From JBBQAA01 sp038276395 (lineage in GTDB: Bacteria > Actinomycetota > Thermoleophilia > Solirubrobacterales > Solirubrobacteraceae), in contig JBBQAA010000058.1 of the NCBI GenBank assembly GCA_038276395.1, positions 1 through 48,758 on the forward strand: a DNA stretch of 48,758 nt, in the 5' to 3' direction. Made by a program: the position numbers and the translations under genes. This document shows positions 26,293 to 34,631 of the stretch, piece by piece. The notes beneath the pieces are model-generated. The model was given only the letters and a program-made list of their open reading frames with translations, did no database searches and had not been told where the DNA came from. Position 1 is the first letter of the stretch; every line of letters starts with the position of its first letter.

Positions 26293-28353
26293 CTACGTGA
26301 TGATCGGGATGATGAGCAGCGCGACGATGTTCGCGACCTTGATCATCGGGTTGATCGCCGGCCCCGCGGTGTCCTTGTAGGGGTCGCCGACCGTGTCGCC
26401 CGTGACCGAGGCGGCGTGGGCCTCCGAGCCCTTGCCGCCGAAGGCACCGTCCTCGATCAGCTTCTTTGCGTTGTCCCACGCCCCGCCGCCGGCGGTCATG
26501 GAGATGGCCACGAACAGGCCGACGACGATGACGCCGATGAGCAGGCCGCCGAGCGCCTGCTGGGAGAGCAGGCCGACCACGAGCGTCACGACGATCGGGA
26601 TGAGCGAGGGGAGGATCATCTCGCGCTGCGCGGAGGCGGTGACGATGCGCACGCACGTGCCGTACTCGGGCTGTTCGGTGCCCTCCATGATCCCCGGCTT
26701 CTCGCGGAACTGGCGGCGGACCTCCTCGACGACGGCGCCGCCGGCGCGGCCCACGGCTTCCATCGAGAGCGCCGCGAACAGGTACACCATCATCCCGCCG
26801 ATGAGCAGGCCGATCAGCACCTTCGGGTCGCCGATCTGGAAGGAGACCGCACCGCCCCTGTCCGAGAGCTCGCGCTCGAAGGCGTTGAAGAGCACGAGCG
26901 CGGCGAGCACGGCCGAGCCGATCGCGTAGCCCTTGGTCACGGCCTTGGTCGTGTTGCCGACCGCGTCGAGCGGGTCGGTCACGTTCCTGACCTCCTCGGG
27001 CAGCTCGGCCATCTCGGCGATGCCGCCCGCGTTGTCGGTGATCGGGCCGAAGGCGTCGAGCGCGACGATGAGGCCGGTCAGGGACAGCTGGCCCATGACC
27101 GCCACGCCGATGCCGTAGATGCCGGCCAGGTGGTCGGCCCACAGGATCCCGAGCGCGATGACGATGGCCGGCGCCGCCGTGGCCTGCATGCCCGAGGCCA
27201 GGCCGGCGATGATGTTCGTCGCGTGGCCCGTCTCCGAGGCCGCCGCGGTCTTCTGGACCGGCGAGAAGCGGGTCGAGGTGTAGAAGTCCGTGATGACGAA
27301 GAGCGCGCCGGTGATGATGAGGCCGATCAGCGCGCACAGGTAGAAGTCGCCGACGCTGGGCGAGCCGCCCGCGCCCACACCGACGAAGGAGACGCCGTCC
27401 ATGAGCCACTTGGTCACCGGGTAGAAGGCGAGCGCGGCGAGGATCCCCGAGACCGCAAGCCCCTGGTAGAGCGCGCGCTCGACGTTGCCCGACCGCGAGC
27501 GCACGGCGTAGGTGCCGATGATCGAGGCGATGATCGACACCGCGCCGAGGACGAGCGGGTAGAGCGCGACGTTCGTGAAGTCCCCGGTCGTGAACTTCAG
27601 CACGCCGAGGAGCATCACGGCCACCGCGGTGACCGCGTAGGTCTCGAACAGGTCCGCGGCCATGCCGGCGCAGTCGCCCACGTTGTCGCCCACGTTGTCG
27701 GCGATGACCGCCGGGTTGCGGGGGTCGTCCTCGGGGATGCCGGCCTCGATCTTGCCGACGATGTCGGCGCCGACGTCGGCGCCCTTGGTGAAGATGCCGC
27801 CGCCGAGCCGGGCGAAGACGGAGATGAGCGAGCCGCCGAAGCTGAGGCCGATCAGCGCGTCGATCGCGTGCCGGGGGGTCTCGTTGAAGATCGCGGTGAG
27901 GACGCCGTAGTAGCCCGCCACGCCGAACAGCCCGAGGCCGACGACGAGCATGCCCGTGACCGCGCCGCCGCGAAAGGCCACCGGCAGCGCGGCGGCGATG
28001 CCCCCGCGGGCGGCCTCGGCCACGCGGGCGTTCGCGCGCACGGAGACGTTCATGCCGATGAAGCCGGCCGCCGCCGAGAGCAGCGCGCCGATGAGGAACC
28101 CGAGGGCCACCCGGATGTTCTGGATGAAGATGAGCGCGACGAAGAGCGGCACCGCGACGGCGGCGATCGTCGTGTACTGGCGGTTCAGGTAGGCCGAGGC
28201 GCCCTCCTGGATGGCCAGGGAGAGCGAGCGCATGCGCTCGTTGCCGGGCGAGAGGGCCAGGAGCTGGCGGGCGGTCACCACGCCGTAGAGGACGGCCGCG
28301 GCCGCGCAGACGAGCGCGATCACGACGCCGTGGTTCATCACAAAGTCACTCAA
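26293..28353 (-). CDS. hppA: Membrane-bound proton-pumping pyrophosphatase, K+-independent type
   Basis: The 686-residue protein has about sixteen membrane helices. It shows the pyrophosphate-binding sequence GGGIFTKGADVGADIVGKIE followed by the acidic segment GIPEDDPRNPAVIADNVGDNVGD. It hydrolyses PPi and pumps H+ out of the cytoplasm. In the stretch VGNTTKAVTKGYAIGSA the Lys after NTT marks the K+-independent subfamily; K+-dependent enzymes have Ala there. TTG at 28353 is chosen because GGAGGA sits 4-5 nt upstream, one of the clear ribosome sites in the window. A minus-strand TAGACT at 28471-28476 would give a leader of about 115 nt. Confidence 0.95.
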   Translation of the reverse strand: MSDFVMNHGVVIALVCAAAAVLYGVVTARQLLALSPGNERMRSLSLAIQEGASAYLNRQYTTIAAVAVPLFVALIFIQNIRVALGFLIGALLSAAAGFIGMNVSVRANARVAEAARGGIAAALPVAFRGGAVTGMLVVGLGLFGVAGYYGVLTAIFNETPRHAIDALIGLSFGGSLISVFARLGGGIFTKGADVGADIVGKIEAGIPEDDPRNPAVIADNVGDNVGDCAGMAADLFETYAVTAVAVMLLGVLKFTTGDFTNVALYPLVLGAVSIIASIIGTYAVRSRSGNVERALYQGLAVSGILAALAFYPVTKWLMDGVSFVGVGAGGSPSVGDFYLCALIGLIITGALFVITDFYTSTRFSPVQKTAAASETGHATNIIAGLASGMQATAAPAIVIALGILWADHLAGIYGIGVAVMGQLSLTGLIVALDAFGPITDNAGGIAEMAELPEEVRNVTDPLDAVGNTTKAVTKGYAIGSAVLAALVLFNAFERELSDRGGAVSFQIGDPKVLIGLLIGGMMVYLFAALSMEAVGRAGGAVVEEVRRQFREKPGIMEGTEQPEYGTCVRIVTASAQREMILPSLIPIVVTLVVGLLSQQALGGLLIGVIVVGLFVAISMTAGGGAWDNAKKLIEDGAFGGKGSEAHAASVTGDTVGDPYKDTAGPAINPMIKVANIVALLIIPIIT

Positions 28354-28489
28354 CGGGTCCTCCAGGGAAGTCTTGGCTTATCGGGGTCGGCGGCGGGCCG
28401 CTGCAGTGCCGCCGGCTGAAGACGGGGCCCTCGCGCAGGCGCGGCGAAGGTCCGGCCCAAGGGCGGCGGCAGTCTACCGCCGTTTCGGA

Positions 28490-28495
28490 TACACT
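28490..28495 (+). promoter_or_regulatory. -10 box TACACT, leaderless membrane protein gene
   Basis: TACACT is followed by exactly 7 nt and the GTG at 28503. The remaining part of 28354-28489 is the hppA 5' region and shows a weak GGCGG/CCGCC stem near 28464-28480. Confidence 0.55.
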
Positions 28496-28502
28496 CCTGT
28501 AT

Positions 28503-28901
28503 GTGAGACGAGCCGGCTTCGCGATCCTCTTCGTCCTCGGCGTCGCCGTCCTCGGCGCCGGGGTGCCCTTCGCCTGGCTGTGGATCGCCTCGCAGGTCCA
28601 GCGCTCGCTCGATGGGCTCGAGTTCCTGCCCCTCGCGGTCATGGTCTTCGGCATGCTCGGGACCTACCTCGTGCTCACCTGGCTGGCCACCGCCCTCGAC
28701 CTGCGCGTGCGCGCCCGCGACCACTCCCCGCCGCCGCGGCGTACCGCCTGGACCCGGAGCCTCTCCTCCGAGCGCCACGTGACGCCCAAGGGAACGCCGA
28801 TCGAGACGATGTTCGTGACCGCCACGGTGGGCGTGGCCATCGCCTTCGAGGTCTGGCTCTTCCTCTTCGCCGGCTCGAGCCTCCCCTCCGGCACCGGTTG
28901 A
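28503..28901 (+). CDS. Three-helix membrane protein of unknown function
   Basis: The 132-residue protein has hydrophobic segments at about 6-29, 42-64 and 103-124. A basic loop (RVRARDHSPPPRRTAWTRSL) lies between the second and third and is probably cytoplasmic. I recognise no family. Its stop overlaps the TetR gene start by 4 nt (TTGA), so it is likely the regulator's cotranscribed partner and possibly an effector handled by it. Confidence 0.7.
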   Translation: MRRAGFAILFVLGVAVLGAGVPFAWLWIASQVQRSLDGLEFLPLAVMVFGMLGTYLVLTWLATALDLRVRARDHSPPPRRTAWTRSLSSERHVTPKGTPIETMFVTATVGVAIAFEVWLFLFAGSSLPSGTG

Positions 28902-29512
28902 CCCGGCTCACCCGTTCCGAGCGGCAGGCGCAGACGCGGGCGGCGCTGCTCGACACGGCGGGCGAGGTCTTCCTCGCGCGCGGGTTCGCGGGCGCGAGCG
29001 TCGAGGAGATCACCGCGCGCGCCGGCTTCACGCGCGGCGCCTTCTACTCGAACTTCGCCTCCAAGGAGGAGCTCCTGACCGAGCTGCTGCACGCCCGCGT
29101 CTATGACTCCTACGCGCGGATGGCCGAGGAGCGCCTGACCCACCCCGAGAGCCAGCCCACGATGCGCGAGACGGGCGAGCAGCTCGCGCGGTTGCAGCGA
29201 ACCGAGGGCGGGGAGAAGCTCCTCGGCCTGTGGCTCGAGCTGCTGACCCAGGCCGGGCGCTCGGAGGACGCCCGCGGCCTGGCCGCCACCTTCTGGTCGG
29301 GCAACCGCGAGCTCATGGCCAACCTCGCCCGCGCCGCCTTCGCTGCGCAGGGGAGGGAGCCGCCCGGCGACCCGAAGGCGCTGGCCACGGCGCTGATCGC
29401 CCTCGACGTCGGGCTCTCCGTCCAGCGCTACGTCGACCCCGACGAGGTGCCGCTGTCCCTGTGGCCGGACCTGTTCGAGCTCCTGTTCGGGCCCTACGCG
29501 CCGAACGGCTGA
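28898..29512 (+). CDS. TetR-family transcriptional regulator
   Basis: The 204-residue protein has the TetR N-terminal DNA-binding domain: ALLDTAGEVFLARGFAGASVEEITARAGFTRGAFYSNFASKEELL (about 14-58, with the usual YxNF-KEEL end). A helical ligand-binding domain follows (LWLELLTQAGRSEDARGLAATFW). TTG at 28898 is chosen because it overlaps the previous stop and puts the HTH at the usual distance; no ATG or GTG fits. It probably controls its own two-gene unit or the divergent hppA. Confidence 0.88.
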   Translation: MTRLTRSERQAQTRAALLDTAGEVFLARGFAGASVEEITARAGFTRGAFYSNFASKEELLTELLHARVYDSYARMAEERLTHPESQPTMRETGEQLARLQRTEGGEKLLGLWLELLTQAGRSEDARGLAATFWSGNRELMANLARAAFAAQGREPPGDPKALATALIALDVGLSVQRYVDPDEVPLSLWPDLFELLFGPYAPNG

Positions 29513-29932
29513 CTACTGCCCGGGCACCCAGAGCCGGCCCGTCTTGACCGCCGAGTCGGGCTCCTCGCCCGCGGGCTGACCCGGTGCGGGCTCCGCAGCG
29601 GGCGTGCCCTCCTCCCCCGCCGGCGGCCTGCCGCCGGCGCGCACGAAGGCGAGCTGGAGCTGGGAGAGCGCGTCGCGGATCGCCTTGGCGTCGGGGCCCA
29701 GGCGATCCTCGACGAGCGGCAGCAGGCGGCGCACGGACTCGACGGCCAGGCCGCCCTGCTCGAGATCCTGCTCCTCGGGGCCGCCGCCGGCCAGGCCGAT
29801 GCGACGGGCGCCGAGGTTGACGAGCGAGATGACGGTCTGCAGGACGACGTCCTCGACCCGCAGGTGGCGCATCTCCTCCTCCAGAGCGGCGCGGATCTCC
29901 TCCTCGGACGGCTGTGGCGGCTGTGTGCTCAT
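29513..29932 (-). CDS. Small acidic helical protein, DUF1844-like
   Basis: The 139-residue protein begins SEEEIRAALEEEMRHLRVEDVVLQTVISLVNLGARRIGL, then DLEQGGLAVESVRRLLPLVEDRLGPDAKAIRDALSQLQLAFV, and ends in a Pro/Glu-rich tail. The helical core with LVNLG and an ALSQLQL end resembles DUF1844-type proteins that occur in bacterial housekeeping clusters, but I am not certain. The ATG overlaps the GCS2 ligase stop by 4 nt. It is the last gene of the nine-gene unit and converges on the TetR gene end to end. Confidence 0.65.
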   Translation of the reverse strand: MSTQPPQPSEEEIRAALEEEMRHLRVEDVVLQTVISLVNLGARRIGLAGGGPEEQDLEQGGLAVESVRRLLPLVEDRLGPDAKAIRDALSQLQLAFVRAGGRPPAGEEGTPAAEPAPGQPAGEEPDSAVKTGRLWVPGQ

Positions 29933-31074
29933 GTTCGTGTCACCTCTCCGGAAGCGTAGGTCTCGCGGGTCTCGCGCACGGAGGCGGCGAAGACCTCCTC
30001 CATGGACGCACCCGCCTCGATCATGCGGCGCTGGCGCTGGGCGCCGTTCAGCTCGGGCAGCGCGGGCTCGAGGCCGAGCTCTGAGCGCACGGGCTCCGTC
30101 CACGCGAGCAGGCGCTCGCCCACGGCGGCGGCGGGGTAGAGCTCGGCGCGCTCGGCGTCGAGCAGCTCCCCGTCGAGCCCCGAGCGGATGGCGCGCCACA
30201 TGTTCTCCTCGATCAGCCGGTGGGGGAGATCGGCGGCGGGGCGACCCTCGTCCTCCTCCCGCGCGGCCTGGGCCACGCAGGCGATGACGAGCCCGACGAG
30301 CGCGTCGGACTCGGTGGCCGTGGCCTGGATGTCGCAGATCCGCATCTCGACGGTGCCGAAGGCGATCGCCGGGCGCACCGACCACCACACCTGCGTCGGC
30401 TCGACGATCGAGCCCGTCCCGGCGAGCAGGCCGAGGTAGTCGGCGAAAGCCGGCCAGCTCCCGTAGGCGTCCGGCACCCCGCAGCGCGGGAAGGACTTGG
30501 TGAAGGACTGCGTGCGAGCGGTGTGGAGCCCCGAGTCGCGCGCGTCGAGGTAGGGCGAGTTGGCCGAGATGGCCAGGAGCAGCGGCAGGACCGGCCGCAG
30601 GCGATCGCACACCCGCACGGCCCGGTCGGCGCCGCGTACCCCGACGTGGACGTGCAGCGAGAAGCAGTTGTTGCGCCGGGCGACGTACTGCAGGTCGTCG
30701 GCCACGCGGCGGTAGTGCTCGGTGTCGATGAAGGTCTGCTCGCGGTAGTCGGCCCACGGGTGCGTACCGGTGGCGCCGAGCGCCGCCCCGCAGCCCTCGG
30801 CGAGGCGGAAGAGGGCGTGGCGGTAGCCGCGCTGGGAGGCGATCGCGCCCGCCAGGTCCTCGCCCTTCTCCGAGCGGATCTCGATCTCCGACTCGATCAG
30901 GTCCGGGGAGATCGAGCCGTCGAGGTCCCCGCTGGCGGCGGCGGCGAGATCCTCGTAGCGCGGAGCGAGGTCGAGCGTCGTCGGGTCGAGGATCGCGAAC
31001 TCCTCCTCGATCCCGACGGTGAGGTCGGTGCTCTCATCGAACGTCTCGCGCGCGGCGGCGAGGTCGATGCTCAC
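29929..31074 (-). CDS. Carboxylate-amine ligase, GCS2/YbdK family
   Basis: The 381-residue protein shows LTVGIEEEFAILDP near residues 17-31, ESEIEIRSEKGEDL, then NNCFSLHVHVGVRGADRAV and the SANSPYLDARDSGLHTARTQSF segment. All are typical of glutamate-cysteine ligase type 2 (YbdK). These enzymes join an amino acid to a gamma- or alpha-carboxylate using ATP; in actinobacteria some make gamma-glutamylcysteine for ergothioneine. Substrate here is not certain. The gene overlaps both neighbours by 4 nt. Placement after rex and a glutaredoxin-like gene hints at redox or thiol metabolism. Confidence 0.88.
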   Translation of the reverse strand: MSIDLAAARETFDESTDLTVGIEEEFAILDPTTLDLAPRYEDLAAAASGDLDGSISPDLIESEIEIRSEKGEDLAGAIASQRGYRHALFRLAEGCGAALGATGTHPWADYREQTFIDTEHYRRVADDLQYVARRNNCFSLHVHVGVRGADRAVRVCDRLRPVLPLLLAISANSPYLDARDSGLHTARTQSFTKSFPRCGVPDAYGSWPAFADYLGLLAGTGSIVEPTQVWWSVRPAIAFGTVEMRICDIQATATESDALVGLVIACVAQAAREEDEGRPAADLPHRLIEENMWRAIRSGLDGELLDAERAELYPAAAVGERLLAWTEPVRSELGLEPALPELNGAQRQRRMIEAGASMEEVFAASVRETRETYASGEVTRT

Positions 31075-31745
31075 GTGAGGTAGAAGTAGAGCGCGTAGAG
31101 CAGGTCCACGGCCGGGCTCGAGGTGTGGACCGTCACCTCCGGCGGCACCTGCACAAGCGCCTCGGTGTAGTTGAAGATGATTCGCACGCCGGCGGCGACG
31201 AGCGCGTCGGCGAGGCCCTGGGCGGCGTGGGTGGGGACGGCGAGCACGGCGACGACGATGTCCTCCTCCACCACCGCCTGCTCGAGCCCGTCGAGCGATC
31301 TGACGCGAAGCCCGCCCGCCGCGCCGCCGATCTCGCCGCCCGCCTTAGCGGGGTCGGCGTCGAAGACGGCCACGACGCGGAAGCCGTGGTCGGCGAAGAT
31401 CGAGGAGCCGGCGATGGCCGAGCCGAGGTTGCCCGCCCCGAAGAGCGCGATGTTGTGCTGCCCGCTCGTGCGCAGGATCTTGCGGATCTGGCCGACGAGC
31501 GAGTCGATGTTGTAGCCCACGCCGCGCTTGCCGAAGCGCCCGAACCCGGAGAGGTCGCGGCGGATCTGGGTCGAGTTGACGTGGGTGTACTCCGAGAGCT
31601 CCTGGGAGGAGATCGTCTCCTTGCCCATCTTCTTGGCCTGGGTGAGGACCTGCAGATAGCGCGAGAGGCGCGCGGCGACCCCGAGCGTCAGGCGCTCGCC
31701 GGGGCGCGGGGGCTGCTCGGTGCGGTCCGGCGCGGCGTAGCTCAT
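31071..31745 (-). CDS. rex: Redox-sensing transcriptional repressor Rex
   Basis: The 224-residue protein has the winged-helix N-terminal domain (AARLSRYLQVLTQAKKMGKETISSQELSEYTHVNSTQIRRDLSGFGRFGKRGVGYNI, about 24-80). A Rossmann domain follows with the NAD(H)-binding motif IALFGAGNLGSAIAG near 100 and a C-terminal swapped helix. Rex senses the NADH/NAD+ ratio and represses respiratory and fermentation genes when NADH is low. I looked for the TTGTGAA-N4-TTCACAA operator in this window and saw none. The start lies 10 nt after the glutaredoxin-like stop and the end overlaps the ligase gene by 4 nt. Confidence 0.94.
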   Translation of the reverse strand: MSYAAPDRTEQPPRPGERLTLGVAARLSRYLQVLTQAKKMGKETISSQELSEYTHVNSTQIRRDLSGFGRFGKRGVGYNIDSLVGQIRKILRTSGQHNIALFGAGNLGSAIAGSSIFADHGFRVVAVFDADPAKAGGEIGGAAGGLRVRSLDGLEQAVVEEDIVVAVLAVPTHAAQGLADALVAAGVRIIFNYTEALVQVPPEVTVHTSSPAVDLLYALYFYLT

Positions 31746-31755
31746 GGGCCCGGGG

Positions 31756-31998
31756 TCACTCTACGGAGAGCAGGCGCCGGCGTAGGCCGGGCGCGTCGAG
31801 GAAGAGGTCGCAGAGCTCCTCCCCGTCGAGCGCGATCACCGGGATCCGCTCGAGATAGCGGGCGAGGAGGGCGTCGTCGGCCTCGATGTCCCGCTCCTCG
31901 AGGCGAAACGGGATCTCCCGCCGCAGGGCGAGCAGCCCGGCCCGGGCGTCCTCGCACAGGTGGCAGCCCGGGCGGCCGTAGAGGGTGACGGTGCGCAT
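31756..31998 (-). CDS. Glutaredoxin-like thiol protein
   Basis: The 80-residue protein begins MRTVTLYGRPGCHLCEDARAGL, with the C-x2-C active site, and continues with a DIEADDALLARYLERIPVIALDGEEL segment that keeps the cis-proline (RIPV) of thioredoxin folds. It matches the short glutaredoxin/DUF836 group. It probably reduces disulphides in the cytoplasm. Its ATG overlaps the tsaD stop by one base (TGATG). Confidence 0.88.
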   Translation of the reverse strand: MRTVTLYGRPGCHLCEDARAGLLALRREIPFRLEERDIEADDALLARYLERIPVIALDGEELCDLFLDAPGLRRRLLSVE

Positions 31999-32984
31999 CA
32001 CAGACCCCGCTCGCCGGTGGAGTAGGCGTCGAGGGCGAGGTACTCCGGGTAGGGCAGGTGCGGGACGTGGCGGGCGGCAGCGGCGATCATCGCCGCGTTG
32101 TCGGTGCACAGGGCGGGCGGGGGCACGTGGACCGCGGCGCCGAGGCCGGCCACGCGCTCGCGCAGGCGCGCGTTGGCCGCCACGCCGCCGCCGAGCGCGA
32201 GGCGGTCAAGGCCCGTCTGCGCGAGCGCCTGAGCGGCCCGCTCGGTGAGGGCGGTGACGATCGCCTCCTCGTAGCTCGCGGCGAGGTCGGCGCGCCGGCG
32301 GGCGGCCTCCGCGTCCCCGAGGTCGCGGATCGCGTAGAGCAGGGCGGTCTTGACCCCGGCGAAGGAGAGGTCGAGGCCGCGGACGCGGCGGGCGACGGGG
32401 AAGGCGAACGCGCCCGGATCCCCCTCGCGGGCCAGCGCCGAGAGCGCCGGGCCGCCGGGGAAGGGCAGGCCGAGCAGGCGCGCTCCCTTGTCGAAGGCCT
32501 CCCCCGCCGCGTCGTCGAGCGTCGCGCCGAGCACCTCCCAGTCCGGCCCGGGATCCTCCACGCGGGCCAGCAGCGTGTGGCCGCCGGAGGCGATCAGACC
32601 GACGAACGGCGGCGGGAAGGCGGGCGCGAGGAGATTGGCGGCGACGTGGCCGTGCAGGTGGTCGACGGGGGCGAGTGGCAGCCCGTGGGCGGCGGCCAGG
32701 GCCTTGGCGGTGGCGATCCCGACGAGGAGCGCGCCGACGAGCCCGGGGCCCTGGGTCACGGCCACGGCCTCGAGCTCGGGCAGCTCGGCGCCGGCCTGCC
32801 GCAGCGCCTCGGCCACGGCGAGCGGCATCAGCTCGAGGTGGTGGCGGGCGGCGAGCTCGGGCACCACTCCGCCGTAGAGATCGTGGATGCCCTGGGAGGA
32901 GACGACGTTCGCGCGGACGGCTCCGGCGCGGTCGACGACGGCGGCACAGGTGTCGTCGCAGCTCGTCTCGAGCGCGAGGATCAT
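31998..32984 (-). CDS. tsaD: tRNA N6-threonylcarbamoyladenosine transferase TsaD
   Basis: The 328-residue protein begins MILALETSCDDTCAAVV and has GVVPELAARHHLELM. It carries the HxxxH metal site in APVDHLHGHVAANLL (near residue 110) and ASGGHTLL for nucleotide binding. It transfers the threonylcarbamoyl group to A37 of ANN-decoding tRNAs, acting with TsaB and TsaE, both encoded just upstream. Length is normal. It overlaps the rimI stop (ATGA). Confidence 0.95.
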   Translation of the reverse strand: MILALETSCDDTCAAVVDRAGAVRANVVSSQGIHDLYGGVVPELAARHHLELMPLAVAEALRQAGAELPELEAVAVTQGPGLVGALLVGIATAKALAAAHGLPLAPVDHLHGHVAANLLAPAFPPPFVGLIASGGHTLLARVEDPGPDWEVLGATLDDAAGEAFDKGARLLGLPFPGGPALSALAREGDPGAFAFPVARRVRGLDLSFAGVKTALLYAIRDLGDAEAARRRADLAASYEEAIVTALTERAAQALAQTGLDRLALGGGVAANARLRERVAGLGAAVHVPPPALCTDNAAMIAAAARHVPHLPYPEYLALDAYSTGERGL

Positions 32985-33514
32985 GCCGAGCCGCGCGGGG
33001 CACGCGCCCCGGGAAGGGCCGAGGGGCGATCCCACGGGCCGGTCGGGTCCTCTCCCCGCAGGGTCGCCGGCGTGCGCCACATGATGACGGCGTCCTCGCC
33101 GTTGTCCTGGTAGTAGCGGCGCCGGCGCCCGGCCGAGCGGAAGCCGTGGCCCTCGTAGAGCCGGAGCGCGGGGAGGTTCGAGGGCCGGGCCTCGAGCGTG
33201 TAGTGGGCCTCGGGATCCCGGGCGCGGCGGAAGAGCTCTGAGAGCAGCGCCGAGGCGACGCCGGTGCGGCGCTCGCCGGGGTCGACGGAGACGTTCATCA
33301 CGTGCCAGACCGTGTCGTAGCGCGAGCAGACCAGGTAGCCGACCATCCGCCCTGCGCGCCGGGCGGCGAGGCAGATCCCGCCGGGCTTCGAGAGCTCGAG
33401 CACGAACATCGCCAGCGACCAGGGGGTGGCGAAGGAGCGCCGCTCGATCCCGAGGACCTGCGGGAGGTCCGGGTAGGTCAGCCGGCGGATCAGGATCTCG
33501 GCGCCCGTACTCAT
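32981..33514 (-). CDS. rimI: Ribosomal protein S18 alanine N-acetyltransferase-like (RimI)
   Basis: The 177-residue GNAT protein has IRRLTYPDLPQVLGIERRSFATPWSLAMF, then VMNVSVDPGERRTGVASALLSEL, with the acetyl-CoA pyrophosphate-binding pattern (R-R-T-G-V-A), and RLYEGHGFRSAGRRRRYY. RimI acetylates the N-terminus of S18 and is widely encoded with the t6A genes. A Pro/Arg-rich tail of about 25 residues after residue 150 is longer than usual and may reflect late stop choice, as it overlaps tsaD by 4 nt. Confidence 0.9.
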   Translation of the reverse strand: MSTGAEILIRRLTYPDLPQVLGIERRSFATPWSLAMFVLELSKPGGICLAARRAGRMVGYLVCSRYDTVWHVMNVSVDPGERRTGVASALLSELFRRARDPEAHYTLEARPSNLPALRLYEGHGFRSAGRRRRYYQDNGEDAVIMWRTPATLRGEDPTGPWDRPSALPGARAPRGSA

Positions 33515-34200
33515 GCGGTTCCCCGACGCGCGGTGGGAACGGCGTCCGGCGGTCGAATGTACTCGGGCAGGACCGCGGTGAGCGGGCCCGGCGGGAGCTC
33601 GGCGCCGAGGCGGGCGAGGGCGCGGGCGCTCAGCCGGTGGCGGGGGTCGTCCTCGGCGGGGACGCGCGCGCCCGCCGCGGCGAGCGCGGCGCGGTAGCGC
33701 AGGGCGCCGTCGCCGAGCGCGAGCGGGGGCGCGCCGGGAAGCGCGGCCACGGCCGCGGTGAGCGCCTCCGGGCCGAGCGCGGCGGGCTCAAGGAGCGGGC
33801 GGGAGCCGGCCCACGCGGCGGCGAAGGCCTCGCCCCGGCGAGCGTCGAGGACGGCGAGCACGACCTCCGGGTCCCCCTCCCCCTCCCCCGCTCCCGCTCC
33901 CGCGGCGACGGCGCGCAGCGAGGAGACGCCGACGAGCGGGATCCCCCGCCCCTGGGCGAGCGCGCGCGCGGTGGCCAGGCCGATCCGCAGGCCGGTGAAG
34001 GACCCCGGGCCGACGCCGGCCACGAGGCGCGCGATGTCCTCCCACTCCGCGCCGGCCTCGGCCAGCGCCCGGGCGGCGAGCGGCAGGAGCTCGCGGGTGT
34101 GGCCGGGGCGCTCCCCGGGCGGCGGATCGTGGCGGAGCTCGACCTCGCCGAAGGCCACGACCGTGGCCGCGGTCGCCGTGTCCCAGGCGAGGACGCTCAC
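33511..34200 (-). CDS. tsaB: tRNA t6A biosynthesis protein TsaB
   Basis: The 229-residue protein has the ASKHA fold of TsaB: VSVLAWDTATAATVVAF at the start, HTRELLPLAARALAEAG, then GVGPGSFTGLRIGLATARALAQG (about 68-90), the most conserved TsaB segment. It is the scaffold that binds TsaD and TsaE in t6A synthesis and lacks the catalytic metal site. The GTG start at 34200 overlaps the tsaE stop by 4 nt. Confidence 0.92.
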   Translation of the reverse strand: MSVLAWDTATAATVVAFGEVELRHDPPPGERPGHTRELLPLAARALAEAGAEWEDIARLVAGVGPGSFTGLRIGLATARALAQGRGIPLVGVSSLRAVAAGAGAGEGEGDPEVVLAVLDARRGEAFAAAWAGSRPLLEPAALGPEALTAAVAALPGAPPLALGDGALRYRAALAAAGARVPAEDDPRHRLSARALARLGAELPPGPLTAVLPEYIRPPDAVPTARRGTA

Positions 34201-34631
34201 GCCAGGATGATCTCGCGCCGGTCGCCGCCCGCGTGGGCGAAGCTCACCCGGTAGGCCGGGGCCGGAAGCTCGCCCGCGCCGAGCTCGCCCCATTCGACGA
34301 AGGCCACGGAATCCGGGGTCAGGTACTCGGCCAGGAGGCCCGGATCCTCGTCGGCGAGCCCGCCCAGGCGGTGCAGGTCGAGGTGGGAGACCGGCAGCCG
34401 CGCCGGGGGCGAGGGATAGCGGCGCCCGATCGTGAACGTCGGGCTCGTGACGCGGCCCGCGACGCCGAGCGCACGGCAGGCGCCGCGCACCCACGTCGTC
34501 TTGCCCGTCCCCACCTCGCCGGTGAGCAGGACGAGATCGCCCGGCTCAAGACGCCGAGCGAGCACGCCGCCCGCCGCGGCCGTGGCCGCCGGCCCGTCGG
34601 TGAGGAGGCGCGCCGGGGCGCTCTCAGCCAC
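34197..34631 (-). CDS. tsaE: tRNA t6A biosynthesis ATPase TsaE
   Basis: The 144-residue P-loop ATPase carries LVLLTGEVGTGKTTWVRGACRALG (Walker A near residues 37-45), TSPTFTIGRRY, then HLDLHRL and FVEWGE, as in TsaE/YjeE. It powers turnover of the TsaB-TsaD complex. The start lies 8 nt inside the end of the LPxTG protein gene, a tight coupling between a surface-protein gene and a housekeeping pathway. Confidence 0.94.
   Translation of the reverse strand: MAESAPARLLTDGPAATAAAGGVLARRLEPGDLVLLTGEVGTGKTTWVRGACRALGVAGRVTSPTFTIGRRYPSPPARLPVSHLDLHRLGGLADEDPGLLAEYLTPDSVAFVEWGELGAGELPAPAYRVSFAHAGGDRREIILA

Noticed and set aside
26416..28419. Long plus-strand frame across hppA
   Set aside because: Antisense of a clearly conserved pyrophosphatase; Asp/Glu/Arg/His-rich low complexity.
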